A stretch of DNA of 39,367 nt from JACCTH01 sp035281645 (GTDB lineage Bacteria; Actinomycetota; Acidimicrobiia; Spongiisociales; ZC4RG35), in contig DATEDN010000050.1 of the NCBI GenBank assembly GCA_035281645.1, forward strand, positions 1 through 39,367. Reading direction: 5' to 3'. Made by a program: the position numbers and the translations under genes. How positions within the stretch are numbered: the stretch's first letter is position 1; every line of letters begins with the position of its first letter. The notes below the pieces were generated by a model, which did no database searches, had not been told where the DNA came from, and saw nothing but the letters and a program-made list of their open reading frames with translations. Below, piece by piece: positions 8,312 through 16,039 of the stretch.

Positions 8312-9226
8312 TTAACCCTTAACCGATCCGACAGTGAGGCCTCGCACGAAGAAGCGCTGCAGGGCGAAGAACACCACTAGCGGGAGGATCATCGTCACGA
8401 AGGCAGCGGCCGGCAAGAGGTTGAGTGCGCCTTCGCCTCTTCCCGCCAGGTCGGCCAGCTCCACCGTCAGCACCCGGTTGTCCGGATCGAACCCGAGGAA
8501 CACCAGGGCGACGAGGAAGTCGTTCCAAACCCAGAGAAACTGGAAGATGGCGAACGAAGCCAGCACTGGAACCGACAAGGGAATGATCAGACGGGTGAAG
8601 ATCCGGAAGTGATCGGCTCCGTCGATCTTCGCCGACTCGATCAGCGAACCCGGAAGCGAGCCGATGTAGTTGCGCAAGAGATAAACCGCCAGGGGGAGGC
8701 CGAATCCGGCGTGAGCCAACCACACCGCCGGAAAGGTGCCGTTGAGGTCGAATCCGGTGTAGACCCGGAGGATGGGGATCAGGGCCATCTGCAACGGCAC
8801 CACCATCAGGCCGACGATGATCACGAAGATCAGGTTTCGCCCCGGAAACTCCATCCAGGCGAAGGCGTAGGCGGCAAAGGCCGCCACGGTCAACGGGATC
8901 ACCACCGCCGGGATCGTCACCGCCAGGGTATTGGCGAAGGCGTTGCCGAATCCCTCCTCGAGCACTGACGAATAGTTCTGGATCGTCCAGGCTCCTTCTT
9001 CGAAGAGATTCCCGAATACGGTCCACCAACCGCTCTGCCGAATCGAACTTGGCTCGCGGAAGGAGTTGATCAGGAGCCCCAGCGAGGGAATGGTCCAGAG
9101 AAGTGCAATGAGCGCCACCGTCAGAAAGACAGGGAATGAGCCCCGACGTTGCTCCACCGGCTCAGCCGCAACCGGGCGAGGCGGCGCCGGCGCCTGAGGA
9201 GGGCTCTCGGTAACGGTGGCGGTCAT
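8312..9226 (-). CDS. Sugar ABC transporter permease (MalG/AglG type)
   Basis: A 304-residue inner-membrane permease of the carbohydrate uptake type 1 family. A proline-rich cytoplasmic N-terminus (about 1-30) is followed by six predicted helices. The EAA loop that contacts the ATPase is clear: ESAKIDGADHFRIFTRLIIP. It pairs with the upstream permease, whose stop overlaps its ATG by 4 bp. The resemblance of the binding protein to AglE suggests an alpha-glucoside or disaccharide substrate (inference). No ATPase gene lies in the operon, so a shared MalK/MsmK-type ATPase from elsewhere is probably used. Confidence 0.92.
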   Translation of the reverse strand: MTATVTESPPQAPAPPRPVAAEPVEQRRGSFPVFLTVALIALLWTIPSLGLLINSFREPSSIRQSGWWTVFGNLFEEGAWTIQNYSSVLEEGFGNAFANTLAVTIPAVVIPLTVAAFAAYAFAWMEFPGRNLIFVIIVGLMVVPLQMALIPILRVYTGFDLNGTFPAVWLAHAGFGLPLAVYLLRNYIGSLPGSLIESAKIDGADHFRIFTRLIIPLSVPVLASFAIFQFLWVWNDFLVALVFLGFDPDNRVLTVELADLAGRGEGALNLLPAAAFVTMILPLVVFFALQRFFVRGLTVGSVKG

Positions 9227-10377
9227 CGCAATCTCTCCTGTTCCTGAAAGCGCTTGACGTTGATCACGAGAATTGGCAACACGGCGACGAAGAGCAGCAC
9301 GGCTAGGGCCGCCCCCATCCCGTTGTTATCAAAGGTGAAGAACTCGGTGACCATGCGTTCTGCCACCACCGAGGTATTGAACTGACCACCCGTCATCACG
9401 AAGACGATGTCGAAGACTTTCCAGGTGGTGATGAGAACCGTGGTCCACACCACAACCAGGGTGGAGGCGATCGAAGGAATCACGATCTTGCGAAACACCT
9501 GCCACTCGTTGGCGCCGTCGATGCGGGAGGCCTCGATTTCGTCGACCGGAACCCCCTTAATCGCCGAGGAGAGAATGACCATGGCGAATCCGGTCTGCAG
9601 CCAGATCAAGATCACCATCAAGAAGAGGTTGTTCCAGAGGGGAACCTGGATCCAGTTGACCGGGTCTGAGCCGGTTGCCACTTTGAGAGCGTTGAGCAAG
9701 CCAATCTGCTGGCCGAACCCCTCCGGTCGGAAGTTGTAGATGAAGGTCCAGACCACCGAGGCTCCGACGAAGGAGATCGCCATCGGAAGGAAGATCAATG
9801 ATTTGGTAGCGGTCTCTGTCCGTCTGCCGAGCTTGTCTGCCAGGGTGGCAAAGCCGAGGCCTATGGCGACCGCCACGATCGGCACCAAGATCACCCAGAT
9901 GACGCTGTTGCGGATCGAGATCAGATACGTGCTCTCGGTAAAGACCCGTTGAAAGTTGTCGAAGCCCACGAAGGATTCGCCATCTGAGTCTTGGAAGCTG
10001 AGGATGAAAGTGTTGACAGCCGGGTAGACCAGATAGAAGCCCAGGAGGACCATCGCCGGACCGGCGAAAGCGAACGGCCTGACCGCCGCTCCGATGGTCT
10101 CGGGCATGGCACTGATTGCCCGGTCCATACCCCAGTAAAGAAGCCAGATCCCGCCGACTCCCACTACCACCGCCACCAACACCTGGATGATCTTGTTGGT
10201 GTCCTCTTGCTTGAGGAAGTCGAAGGTGAAGAAGAACAGCACCAGGACCGCCGGCACTATCAGGGCACTAGCGATACGAAGCAGCCAGGCGGCCAATGAG
10301 TTGTTGCGGGCCCCAGGGTCTGCGGATATCGGTTGGCGTGGAACCTCGTCGACAGGTGCCACGGCAGGAGTTGTCAT
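9223..10377 (-). CDS. Sugar ABC transporter permease (MalF/AglF type)
   Basis: A 384-residue permease. About two extra N-terminal helices (30-85) precede the usual six-helix core, as in AglF/GgtC-like proteins. The EAA loop is EIEASRIDGANEWQVFRK. The conserved segment with YPAVNTFILSFQD and FVGFDNF marks the family. The ATG is preceded by AAGGAGG about 4 nt upstream. It is the first permease gene after a hairpin terminator that follows the binding-protein gene, so the membrane subunits are probably made in smaller amounts than the lipoprotein. Its stop overlaps the next permease start by 4 bp. Confidence 0.92.
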   Translation of the reverse strand: MTTPAVAPVDEVPRQPISADPGARNNSLAAWLLRIASALIVPAVLVLFFFTFDFLKQEDTNKIIQVLVAVVVGVGGIWLLYWGMDRAISAMPETIGAAVRPFAFAGPAMVLLGFYLVYPAVNTFILSFQDSDGESFVGFDNFQRVFTESTYLISIRNSVIWVILVPIVAVAIGLGFATLADKLGRRTETATKSLIFLPMAISFVGASVVWTFIYNFRPEGFGQQIGLLNALKVATGSDPVNWIQVPLWNNLFLMVILIWLQTGFAMVILSSAIKGVPVDEIEASRIDGANEWQVFRKIVIPSIASTLVVVWTTVLITTWKVFDIVFVMTGGQFNTSVVAERMVTEFFTFDNNGMGAALAVLLFVAVLPILVINVKRFQEQERLR

Positions 10378-10424
10378 CCGGCCTCCTTCGGTTTCGCTAT
10401 GCCGAGTTCGACCCTACCCAAAGT

Positions 10425-10439
10425 CGACAATCGTTGTCG
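10425..10439. promoter_or_regulatory. 15-bp palindrome upstream of the permease genes
   Basis: CGACAATCGTTGTCG is a perfect inverted repeat (6-bp arms, 3-bp centre) 48 bp upstream of the first permease start and just beyond the operon's internal terminator. Size and symmetry fit an operator for a LacI- or ROK-type sugar regulator, but no such regulator is encoded in the window, so the role is a guess. Confidence 0.35.
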
Positions 10440-10449
10440 CCTGAAAATG

Positions 10450-10483
10450 GCGAAAGGGGTGACCGGTTGGCCACCCCTTTCGC
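10450..10483 (-). terminator. Terminator between binding-protein and permease genes
   Basis: GCGAAAGGGGTG (10450-10461) and CACCCCTTTCGC (10472-10483) form a perfect 12-bp stem with a 10-nt loop. On the minus strand it is followed by CATTTTC, a modest U-tract. It lies 14 bp after the stop of the substrate-binding gene. Such hairpins commonly give partial termination so that the lipoprotein is expressed above the permeases. Confidence 0.75.
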
Positions 10484-10497
10484 ACTGGTCGTGTTTC

Positions 10498-11892
10498 TTA
10501 GCTAGGCCAGCTGCCTTCGATGGCGTCGACCACATCCTGGGTGGAAGTGCCGGTCGTCCAATCGATCATGCCGGTCCAGAACGTCTCCTGGCCCACTTCC
10601 GGAGGCATCAGGTCGGAGGCATCGAACGCGAATGTGTTCTCTGCCAACGCCGTTGTCACCGCCGAGGCAAAGGTCTTGGCCGATTCCGATTCGTAGCAGT
10701 TGACGTCCACGTCCTTATGGCCGGGAAGTCGCTCTACTCCAGCCACCCCATGGCCACCGTGCTCGGCAACTCCGCCGCCGGAGGCCGAAGCCAGGCTGCA
10801 GAGCCATTCCGGGGTGATCCAGTCTTGGACCGCCTGCACGATCTCAGGCGAGCCGTCGAAGACGATGAGGGTGTCACCACCGCCCATCGCTCCGGGGTTG
10901 CCGTCGATGGTGGGGAAGTTGAAGACTCCAACTTCGGACTCTTCTCCGTCTTCATAGTCGGCGGCCGTGGTGAAGAAGTTGGAGATGAAGGAGCCTTGCT
11001 TCAACATCGCGCAACCTGGGGGATCGCTAAAGAGCGGACCCGGGGAGTCCTCGAAAATGATGCCGGCCACGTTCTCGGGCCCGCCGAGGACAAATCCCTC
11101 ACCGAAGAAGATCTCGCCAAAGGTGTCGAACGCCTGCACGACTGCAGGGTCGTTGAACGGGATCTCGTGGTTGTACCACTGGGCGTAGACATCGGCACCT
11201 TGCTGACGCAAGAGGATGTCCTCGATCCAGTCGGTGCCGGGCCAGCCGGTGGCGTCGCCACTCCCAAATCCGAAACACCAGGGCGTCTGGCCATCAGCCA
11301 CCATCTGCTCCGAGAGCGCCACCATGTCTTCATAGGTCTCGGGAATCGCGTAGCCACCCTCCTCGAAGGTGGGCATGTGATAGAAGATGATCGATTTGTA
11401 GTTCGGGAACCAGGGGATCCCATAGTGGTTTCCGTCCTCGCACAAGCCCAAGTCCATCCAGTACTTCGAGTGGTTGGCTTCCATCGCAGCGATGTCGAAT
11501 CCCATGTCCTCGAGCGATACCAGGGCTCCCTCGTCGGCGAAGGAGCAAATCGAGGCCGGCTGCGGCGTAAACGCCACGGCTGGCGGATCGCCGCCGTCGA
11601 CTTGGATTCGGAGCTGCTGCTCGAACTCAGAGACACCCGTGTAGGTGATATTCGACCCGGTGGCCTCGTTGTAGACATCGAGAAAACCGGTGATGGCATC
11701 ACCCTCGACCCCGGTTGGCGAGCCAAACAGGGTGAACTCGGCGGCTCCTGCCTCACCACCACCCTCGCCAGCGGTGGTGGCCGTGCCGTCACCAGTGTCG
11801 GCTGTGGTTCCGCCGCCATCACCGCCACCACAGGCTGCGACGAGCAAGGCCAGGACCGCGAGCAGAATCAACTGCTGGCGTAATCGATGCAT
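10498..11892 (-). CDS. Sugar ABC transporter substrate-binding lipoprotein (AglE-like)
   Basis: A 464-residue type-1 extracellular solute-binding protein. The lipobox LVAAC at about 17-21 gives a lipid-anchored Cys, followed by a Gly/Thr/Asp-rich linker. Segments such as TPWCFGFGSGDATGWPG and DWIEDILLRQQG, plus the WYNHEIPFNDP region, closely resemble the AglE/alpha-glucoside-binding family, so a di- or oligosaccharide ligand is likely (inference). The ATG at 11892 is preferred over upstream in-frame starts because it directly precedes the signal peptide (MHRLRQQLILL) and follows GGAGGAGA by about 6 nt. It is first in the transport operon and is separated from the permeases by a terminator. 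Confidence 0.93.
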   Translation of the reverse strand: MHRLRQQLILLAVLALLVAACGGGDGGGTTADTGDGTATTAGEGGGEAGAAEFTLFGSPTGVEGDAITGFLDVYNEATGSNITYTGVSEFEQQLRIQVDGGDPPAVAFTPQPASICSFADEGALVSLEDMGFDIAAMEANHSKYWMDLGLCEDGNHYGIPWFPNYKSIIFYHMPTFEEGGYAIPETYEDMVALSEQMVADGQTPWCFGFGSGDATGWPGTDWIEDILLRQQGADVYAQWYNHEIPFNDPAVVQAFDTFGEIFFGEGFVLGGPENVAGIIFEDSPGPLFSDPPGCAMLKQGSFISNFFTTAADYEDGEESEVGVFNFPTIDGNPGAMGGGDTLIVFDGSPEIVQAVQDWITPEWLCSLASASGGGVAEHGGHGVAGVERLPGHKDVDVNCYESESAKTFASAVTTALAENTFAFDASDLMPPEVGQETFWTGMIDWTTGTSTQDVVDAIEGSWPS

Positions 11893-11982
11893 ATGTTGTC
11901 TCCTCCGTTTGGGTGGAGCGGGACAGCGGGGGCTATCCCACCCGCGCCCCACCATATCCGAGTCGTCGGCAGTACGCGCCGG

Positions 11983-12687
11983 TTAGATGAAGGTAAGAAT
12001 GGTCATCCCGACCACTACCAATAGGGTCGAGACCAGGATCATCTTGGCAGGTGGCAGCTCGGTGGGGAGACGGGTAGCCATGATCGGGTCGACCAGTGAG
12101 CCGGTGCCGACCAGGAGACCGATGGAGCCGGCCCCCATCATCAGGAAAGCGAGAATGGGAGTGGCGGTGATGGCGAGGAGGGCCACCATTACCAGGCCGG
12201 CGGTCGCAGCTTGAACACGCGGTGAGCTCCAGTCGATGTCCGGGAGGTTGATCCGCGGGCGCGCGGAGCGGACCTTGGGGGTCTTGGTTGCTGGCTTGGT
12301 CGCTCGCACCGCCTTTGCAGGCTTGGCCGCCTGGGACTTCCGAGCCTTGGCAGGCCTGGACTTGGCGGCCTTGGACTTGACCGGCTTCGCCTTGGCCGTT
12401 TTGACCTGAGTCTGGGCTCGGTGGTTCCCGTTGACCGGGCGGTCGAGGACGCCCACAGCGCGGGCGAATTCCTCGGCCTGGCGGGTCACGAAGACGAATT
12501 CCTCCCCGTCTACCTGGACGTGAAAGCCGTCCTCCTCGACGTCGACGTCGATCCGGTTAAGGGGCCAGACCCCTACTTCAGATTCGCTCACTATCAGGGT
12601 GAGCGAGTTGGCGACAACCTCGATTCCGACCCCGACCGTCTCCGACGGGTTGTCGGCCAATCGCATTTTTCCTTGAAATGACTGCAT
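11983..12687 (-). CDS. Hypothetical membrane protein with Lys/Ala/Pro-rich linker
   Basis: A 234-residue protein of unknown function. Residues 1-85 form a compact, probably beta-rich domain (EVGVWPLNRIDVDVEEDGF) that looks like a small PH-like or uncharacterised domain. Residues about 92-140 are a highly basic Lys/Ala/Pro segment resembling histone H1-like tails. Two or three hydrophobic helices follow (about 158-190 and 213-233). The topology suggests a cytoplasmic domain tethered by a basic linker, which might touch nucleic acid or phospholipid head groups (inference). The ATG at 12687 has only a weak GGGGGAA upstream. It is divergent from the nuclease gene across 170 bp. Confidence 0.75.
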   Translation of the reverse strand: MQSFQGKMRLADNPSETVGVGIEVVANSLTLIVSESEVGVWPLNRIDVDVEEDGFHVQVDGEEFVFVTRQAEEFARAVGVLDRPVNGNHRAQTQVKTAKAKPVKSKAAKSRPAKARKSQAAKPAKAVRATKPATKTPKVRSARPRINLPDIDWSSPRVQAATAGLVMVALLAITATPILAFLMMGAGSIGLLVGTGSLVDPIMATRLPTELPPAKMILVSTLLVVVGMTILTFI

Positions 12688-12846
12688 GGATGGTTCCCCC
12701 GGCCACCAAAGGCTATCGCCCTCCGGTCGTGCCGCCAGGCCTATTTTGTGACTATCTCCGGCGTCACCTCTTGAGGTTAAGGTGCCGTTCGAGTGGCCAT
12801 CTCGTCGATTCTTGGCGGGTGTCTGAGTCAGGGATGCAGAAGGGAA

Positions 12847-12855
12847 AAGGAGGAG
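12847..12855 (+). promoter_or_regulatory. Ribosome binding site that fixes the nuclease start
   Basis: AAGGAGGAG immediately upstream of the ATG at 12858 is one of the strongest Shine-Dalgarno matches in the window. It decides in favour of this start rather than an in-frame ATG 60 codons upstream, and the signal peptide begins here. Confidence 0.8.
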
Positions 12856-12857
12856 CT

Positions 12858-14711
12858 ATGTCTCGGGTTTTAATGCGACTGGCCCTTGCAATCGTGATCG
12901 CTTTGGTCGTGACATTGGCACCGCTCGGAGCCAACGGCCAGGTGGCGATAACCAAGATCCATGCGGTCCAAGGAAACGGACTCACCTCACCCATCCTCAA
13001 TTCGACTGTGACCGTCGACGGCATCGTGGTCGGCGACTTCCAACAGAGTGGTGGCCTCTCCGGCTTCTATCTTGAAGAAGAGGGTCTCGACCAAGATCAG
13101 GATTCGAGCACCTCGGAAGGCGTATTCGTTTTCAACTCCACGGCGGTCGCAGTCGGCGATCACGTGCAGGTTGCAGGCCGCGTTACAGAGTTCGGGGGTC
13201 AAACCCAGATATCGAGTGCCACGGTGACGAATCTCGGACCCGGAACGCTGCCAACAGCAACCGTGGCAGCTCTCCCAGTTACGGCGCTCTCGGACTTGGA
13301 GCGTTTCGAGGGTATGCGCGTGATCTTTCCTCAGGACCTCTTTATCTCCGAGTTCTTCAACTATGACCGCTTTGGCGAAATCGTATTGACTGCAACGCGC
13401 CAGTACCAGGGCACGCACGCGGCGGAGCCCGGAGCCCCCGCGAACGCGGTGACTGCAGCGAATCGATTGGCGAGGATCACGCTCGACGATGGAAGCAACC
13501 TCCAAAATCCGACCTTCAATCGACATCCCAATGGGGCTGAGTTCACACTCACCAATACGTTCCGAGGCGGTGACATCCTGAAGAACGTGCTGGGAGTGTT
13601 AGGCGAGGGCTTCGGCATCTATCGCATCCAACCGACCGCCGGTGCGGATTACACCAATGCCAATCCGCGCCCCGCGAGCCCCGAGCCAATCACTGGTGAG
13701 GTCCGGGTGGCGTCGTTCAATGTTCTCAACTACTTCACCCATCTCGATGACGGGGTTAACGACATCTGTGGTCCGACAGGCAACCTGGAGTGCCGCGGCG
13801 CCGACACTGAAGTCGAACTTCAGAGACAGCAAGCCAAGCTGGTCGCGGGAATCATTGCTCTCGACGCCGACATCGTTGGTATCCAGGAAATCGAGAACGA
13901 CATCCGCGACGACGATGGAAATCGGGCACACGACGCCGTCTTGACGTTGGTGGAGGCCCTCAACGCTGAGGAAGGGGAAGATGTCTGGGCGTGGGTGGGG
14001 GAGACGACCCATTACAACAATTATCCGGTTCGCAACGAGATCATCTACAAGCCGGCCGCCGTCACCCCGATCGGTGCTCCTGTCGCGTTGGCGAACGCCG
14101 CATTCGACATGACCCTGCCCGATGAGATCGAACCCGTGGGTCGTCCTCCTCTAGCCCAAATCTTTCACCAGGTTGGACAGCGGGGTAGCCGTCAGCCTTT
14201 TGCCGTGGTGGTGAATCACTTCAAATCGAAAAGTTCCAGCTGCGCTGATATCGGCGACCCTGACACGGGTGACGGCCAGGGAGAGTGCAATTTGACGCGG
14301 GTCGCGCAGTCGCACGCGTTGCTGGACTTCGTAGCCGAATTAGAAGCCAGCAGTAGTGGCGTGCTCGTTATCGGCGACCTCAACAGCTATGCGATGGAGG
14401 ACCCCATCGAGGCTCTGAAGGCGGGGGGCCTAGTCGAGTTGGTGGAGAAGTTCGAGGGCGCCGACGCCTACTCGTTCGTCTTCGATGGCCAACTGGGATA
14501 CCTCGACACCGCGCTGGCGACGAGATCGATGTCGAACTGGATTAAGGACCTGACAACCTTCCATATCAACGCGGACGAGCCTGACATCTTGGACTACGAC
14601 ATGTCGTTCAAGCCGCCTGCTCAAGATGCCCTCTACGAGCCCAAGCCCTATCGAGTTTCGGACCACGATCCGATCATCATCGGACTCACGTTCGGTGGGC
14701 GGGCGGGATGA
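12858..14711 (+). CDS. Secreted ExeM/NucH-type endonuclease/exonuclease/phosphatase protein
   Basis: A protein of about 617 residues that starts with a signal peptide (about 1-27, ending GANG-Q). An OB-like domain of the kind found in YhcR/ExeM nucleases follows (about 30-125), with a middle region to about 280. The EEP catalytic domain (about 283-612) shows FNVLNYF, the metal-binding Glu in GIQEIEND, NHFKSK, GDLNSYAMEDP and the terminal SDHDPIIIG, so the active site looks complete. It likely degrades extracellular DNA for nutrient recovery or biofilm turnover. Paired cysteines around CGPTGNLEC and CADIGDPDTG...C fit export. No sorting signal is seen at the C-terminus, so it is probably released. 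It stands alone on the plus strand. Confidence 0.9.
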   Translation: MSRVLMRLALAIVIALVVTLAPLGANGQVAITKIHAVQGNGLTSPILNSTVTVDGIVVGDFQQSGGLSGFYLEEEGLDQDQDSSTSEGVFVFNSTAVAVGDHVQVAGRVTEFGGQTQISSATVTNLGPGTLPTATVAALPVTALSDLERFEGMRVIFPQDLFISEFFNYDRFGEIVLTATRQYQGTHAAEPGAPANAVTAANRLARITLDDGSNLQNPTFNRHPNGAEFTLTNTFRGGDILKNVLGVLGEGFGIYRIQPTAGADYTNANPRPASPEPITGEVRVASFNVLNYFTHLDDGVNDICGPTGNLECRGADTEVELQRQQAKLVAGIIALDADIVGIQEIENDIRDDDGNRAHDAVLTLVEALNAEEGEDVWAWVGETTHYNNYPVRNEIIYKPAAVTPIGAPVALANAAFDMTLPDEIEPVGRPPLAQIFHQVGQRGSRQPFAVVVNHFKSKSSSCADIGDPDTGDGQGECNLTRVAQSHALLDFVAELEASSSGVLVIGDLNSYAMEDPIEALKAGGLVELVEKFEGADAYSFVFDGQLGYLDTALATRSMSNWIKDLTTFHINADEPDILDYDMSFKPPAQDALYEPKPYRVSDHDPIIIGLTFGGRAG

Positions 14712-14748
14712 GCCTCCTCTAGTCGCGGACGGCCGATATCCATCACCG

Positions 14749-14796
14749 TTTTCGCGCATCAAGCGCGGGCTAGAGGGCGCGGTTGGTGCGCGAAAA
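14749..14796. terminator. Inverted repeat between convergent nuclease and oxidoreductase genes
   Basis: TTTTCGCGCA (14749-14758) and TGCGCGAAAA (14787-14796) are exact complements separated by 28 GC-rich bases that can pair further. The A- and T-rich outer ends put T-runs after the stem on both strands, which suits a bidirectional terminator between the stops at 14711 and 14804. Confidence 0.6.
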
Positions 14797-14803
14797 GGTG
14801 GAG

Positions 14804-16039
14804 TTAGCGGCGGCGGGAGGCGACGTCGATCACCGTTCCTTCGAGGCGGGCCTCTTCGGCCAAGAAGGCCAGAAGGTGGCTCTCGATCGACTCGCTGGCG
14901 GAGGTGGCGGGCGGCTTGCCATGCTCGATCGAGTCGAGGAATGATTCGATGATCCCGGCGTCACCGCCGCCATGACCGCTCGACACCGGTGGAATCGGAA
15001 TCTCTTCCGCCTCGCCGGAGACGTGGGGATGGATCGTCAACTCCTGGCGGCGTCCGAAGCGGCCTCGCAGCGTCGCCCGGGTCCCGTCGTATCGCATCGT
15101 CCGCCCCTCCTCGTGTGAATGACCGTGCACCGTGAGCCCGGCGCTCGCTCCCGACTCGAAGCCGAGGTTCACCACCTGATGGTCGACCACATCCGAACCG
15201 CACTTCCAAGCGCAGCGTCCATATGGCCCCTCTCGCAAAGCCCGCAGCCTGCCCTCGGTCGAGAAATCGTCGGTGATGACGTGAACCGGCCATCCGGTCA
15301 CCGCCGGGTTGAGATAGACCCGACGGGCGTCGTACGGACAGTCTTCAACCGGGCAGGGATCTGTGCACCTCGCGGTCGATTCGGCCGGGGCTCGCTCAGG
15401 TCGGAACTCGAAGAGATTCCCCACCGAAGAGACCGTCCGAGCCGACGATCCCAGGTTCCAGTGAAGAATGTCAAAGTCGTGGGTGGCCTTCGCAACGATC
15501 ATCGGCGGTGCCGTTGCCCGTTGTGACCAGTTGCCGCGCACGTAGGAATGGGCCATGTGCCAGGCGACGACGTTCTCGCGATGCTCGACGGTGACGATGT
15601 CGCCCAAGCGACCCGAAGCAATCACCTCGTGGAGTGTCTGAAAGAAAGGTGAGAAGCGAAGCACATGCCCGATGTGGAGGCTCCCGGCTGATTGCCGCGA
15701 GGCATCGACGATCTCGAAGCAGGACTCGAGGGTATGAGCCATCGGCTTTTCCGCCAGGACGTGATGACCGGTACGGAGAGCAGCGAGAACGTGGGCGTGA
15801 TGCTCTCGATCCGGTGAAGCAATCACCGCCGCTTCGGCTCTTTTCGACTCGAGTAGGGCCAAGGGATCCCGATGACGATCGCTCTTGGGGATGCTGTGAG
15901 CTTCACCAAAACGCCGCAGGCGTTCTTCGCTCGGGTCGGCCACCGCCACGAAGCGGAGACGATCGGGGTTGGCCAGGGCCCAGCGCCCATAGATGTGATG
16001 TCCCCGTTGGCCCGCTCCCACCATGACCGCTCCGATCAT
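14804..16039 (-). CDS. Gfo/Idh/MocA family oxidoreductase
   Basis: A 411-residue NAD(P)-dependent dehydrogenase family protein. The N-terminal Rossmann motif is VMVGAGQRG (about 5-13), with ADPSEERL after strand 2. The family's catalytic EKP appears at about 97-99 in LAEKPMAHT. The C-terminal beta-sheet domain contains a cysteine-rich insertion (CTDPCPVEDCPYDA) that recurs in a subgroup acting on sugars or sugar derivatives. The substrate is unknown; a link to the nearby sugar transporter is possible but the genes are separated by the nuclease. Its ATG overlaps the stop of the upstream membrane hydrolase by 4 bp, so both are cotranscribed. Confidence 0.88.
   Translation of the reverse strand: MIGAVMVGAGQRGHHIYGRWALANPDRLRFVAVADPSEERLRRFGEAHSIPKSDRHRDPLALLESKRAEAAVIASPDREHHAHVLAALRTGHHVLAEKPMAHTLESCFEIVDASRQSAGSLHIGHVLRFSPFFQTLHEVIASGRLGDIVTVEHRENVVAWHMAHSYVRGNWSQRATAPPMIVAKATHDFDILHWNLGSSARTVSSVGNLFEFRPERAPAESTARCTDPCPVEDCPYDARRVYLNPAVTGWPVHVITDDFSTEGRLRALREGPYGRCAWKCGSDVVDHQVVNLGFESGASAGLTVHGHSHEEGRTMRYDGTRATLRGRFGRRQELTIHPHVSGEAEEIPIPPVSSGHGGGDAGIIESFLDSIEHGKPPATSASESIESHLLAFLAEEARLEGTVIDVASRRR

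Noticed and set aside
10333..11883. 516-codon plus-strand frame antisense to the sugar-binding protein
   Set aside because: Antisense shadow; the minus strand encodes a complete lipoprotein with lipobox and ribosome site.
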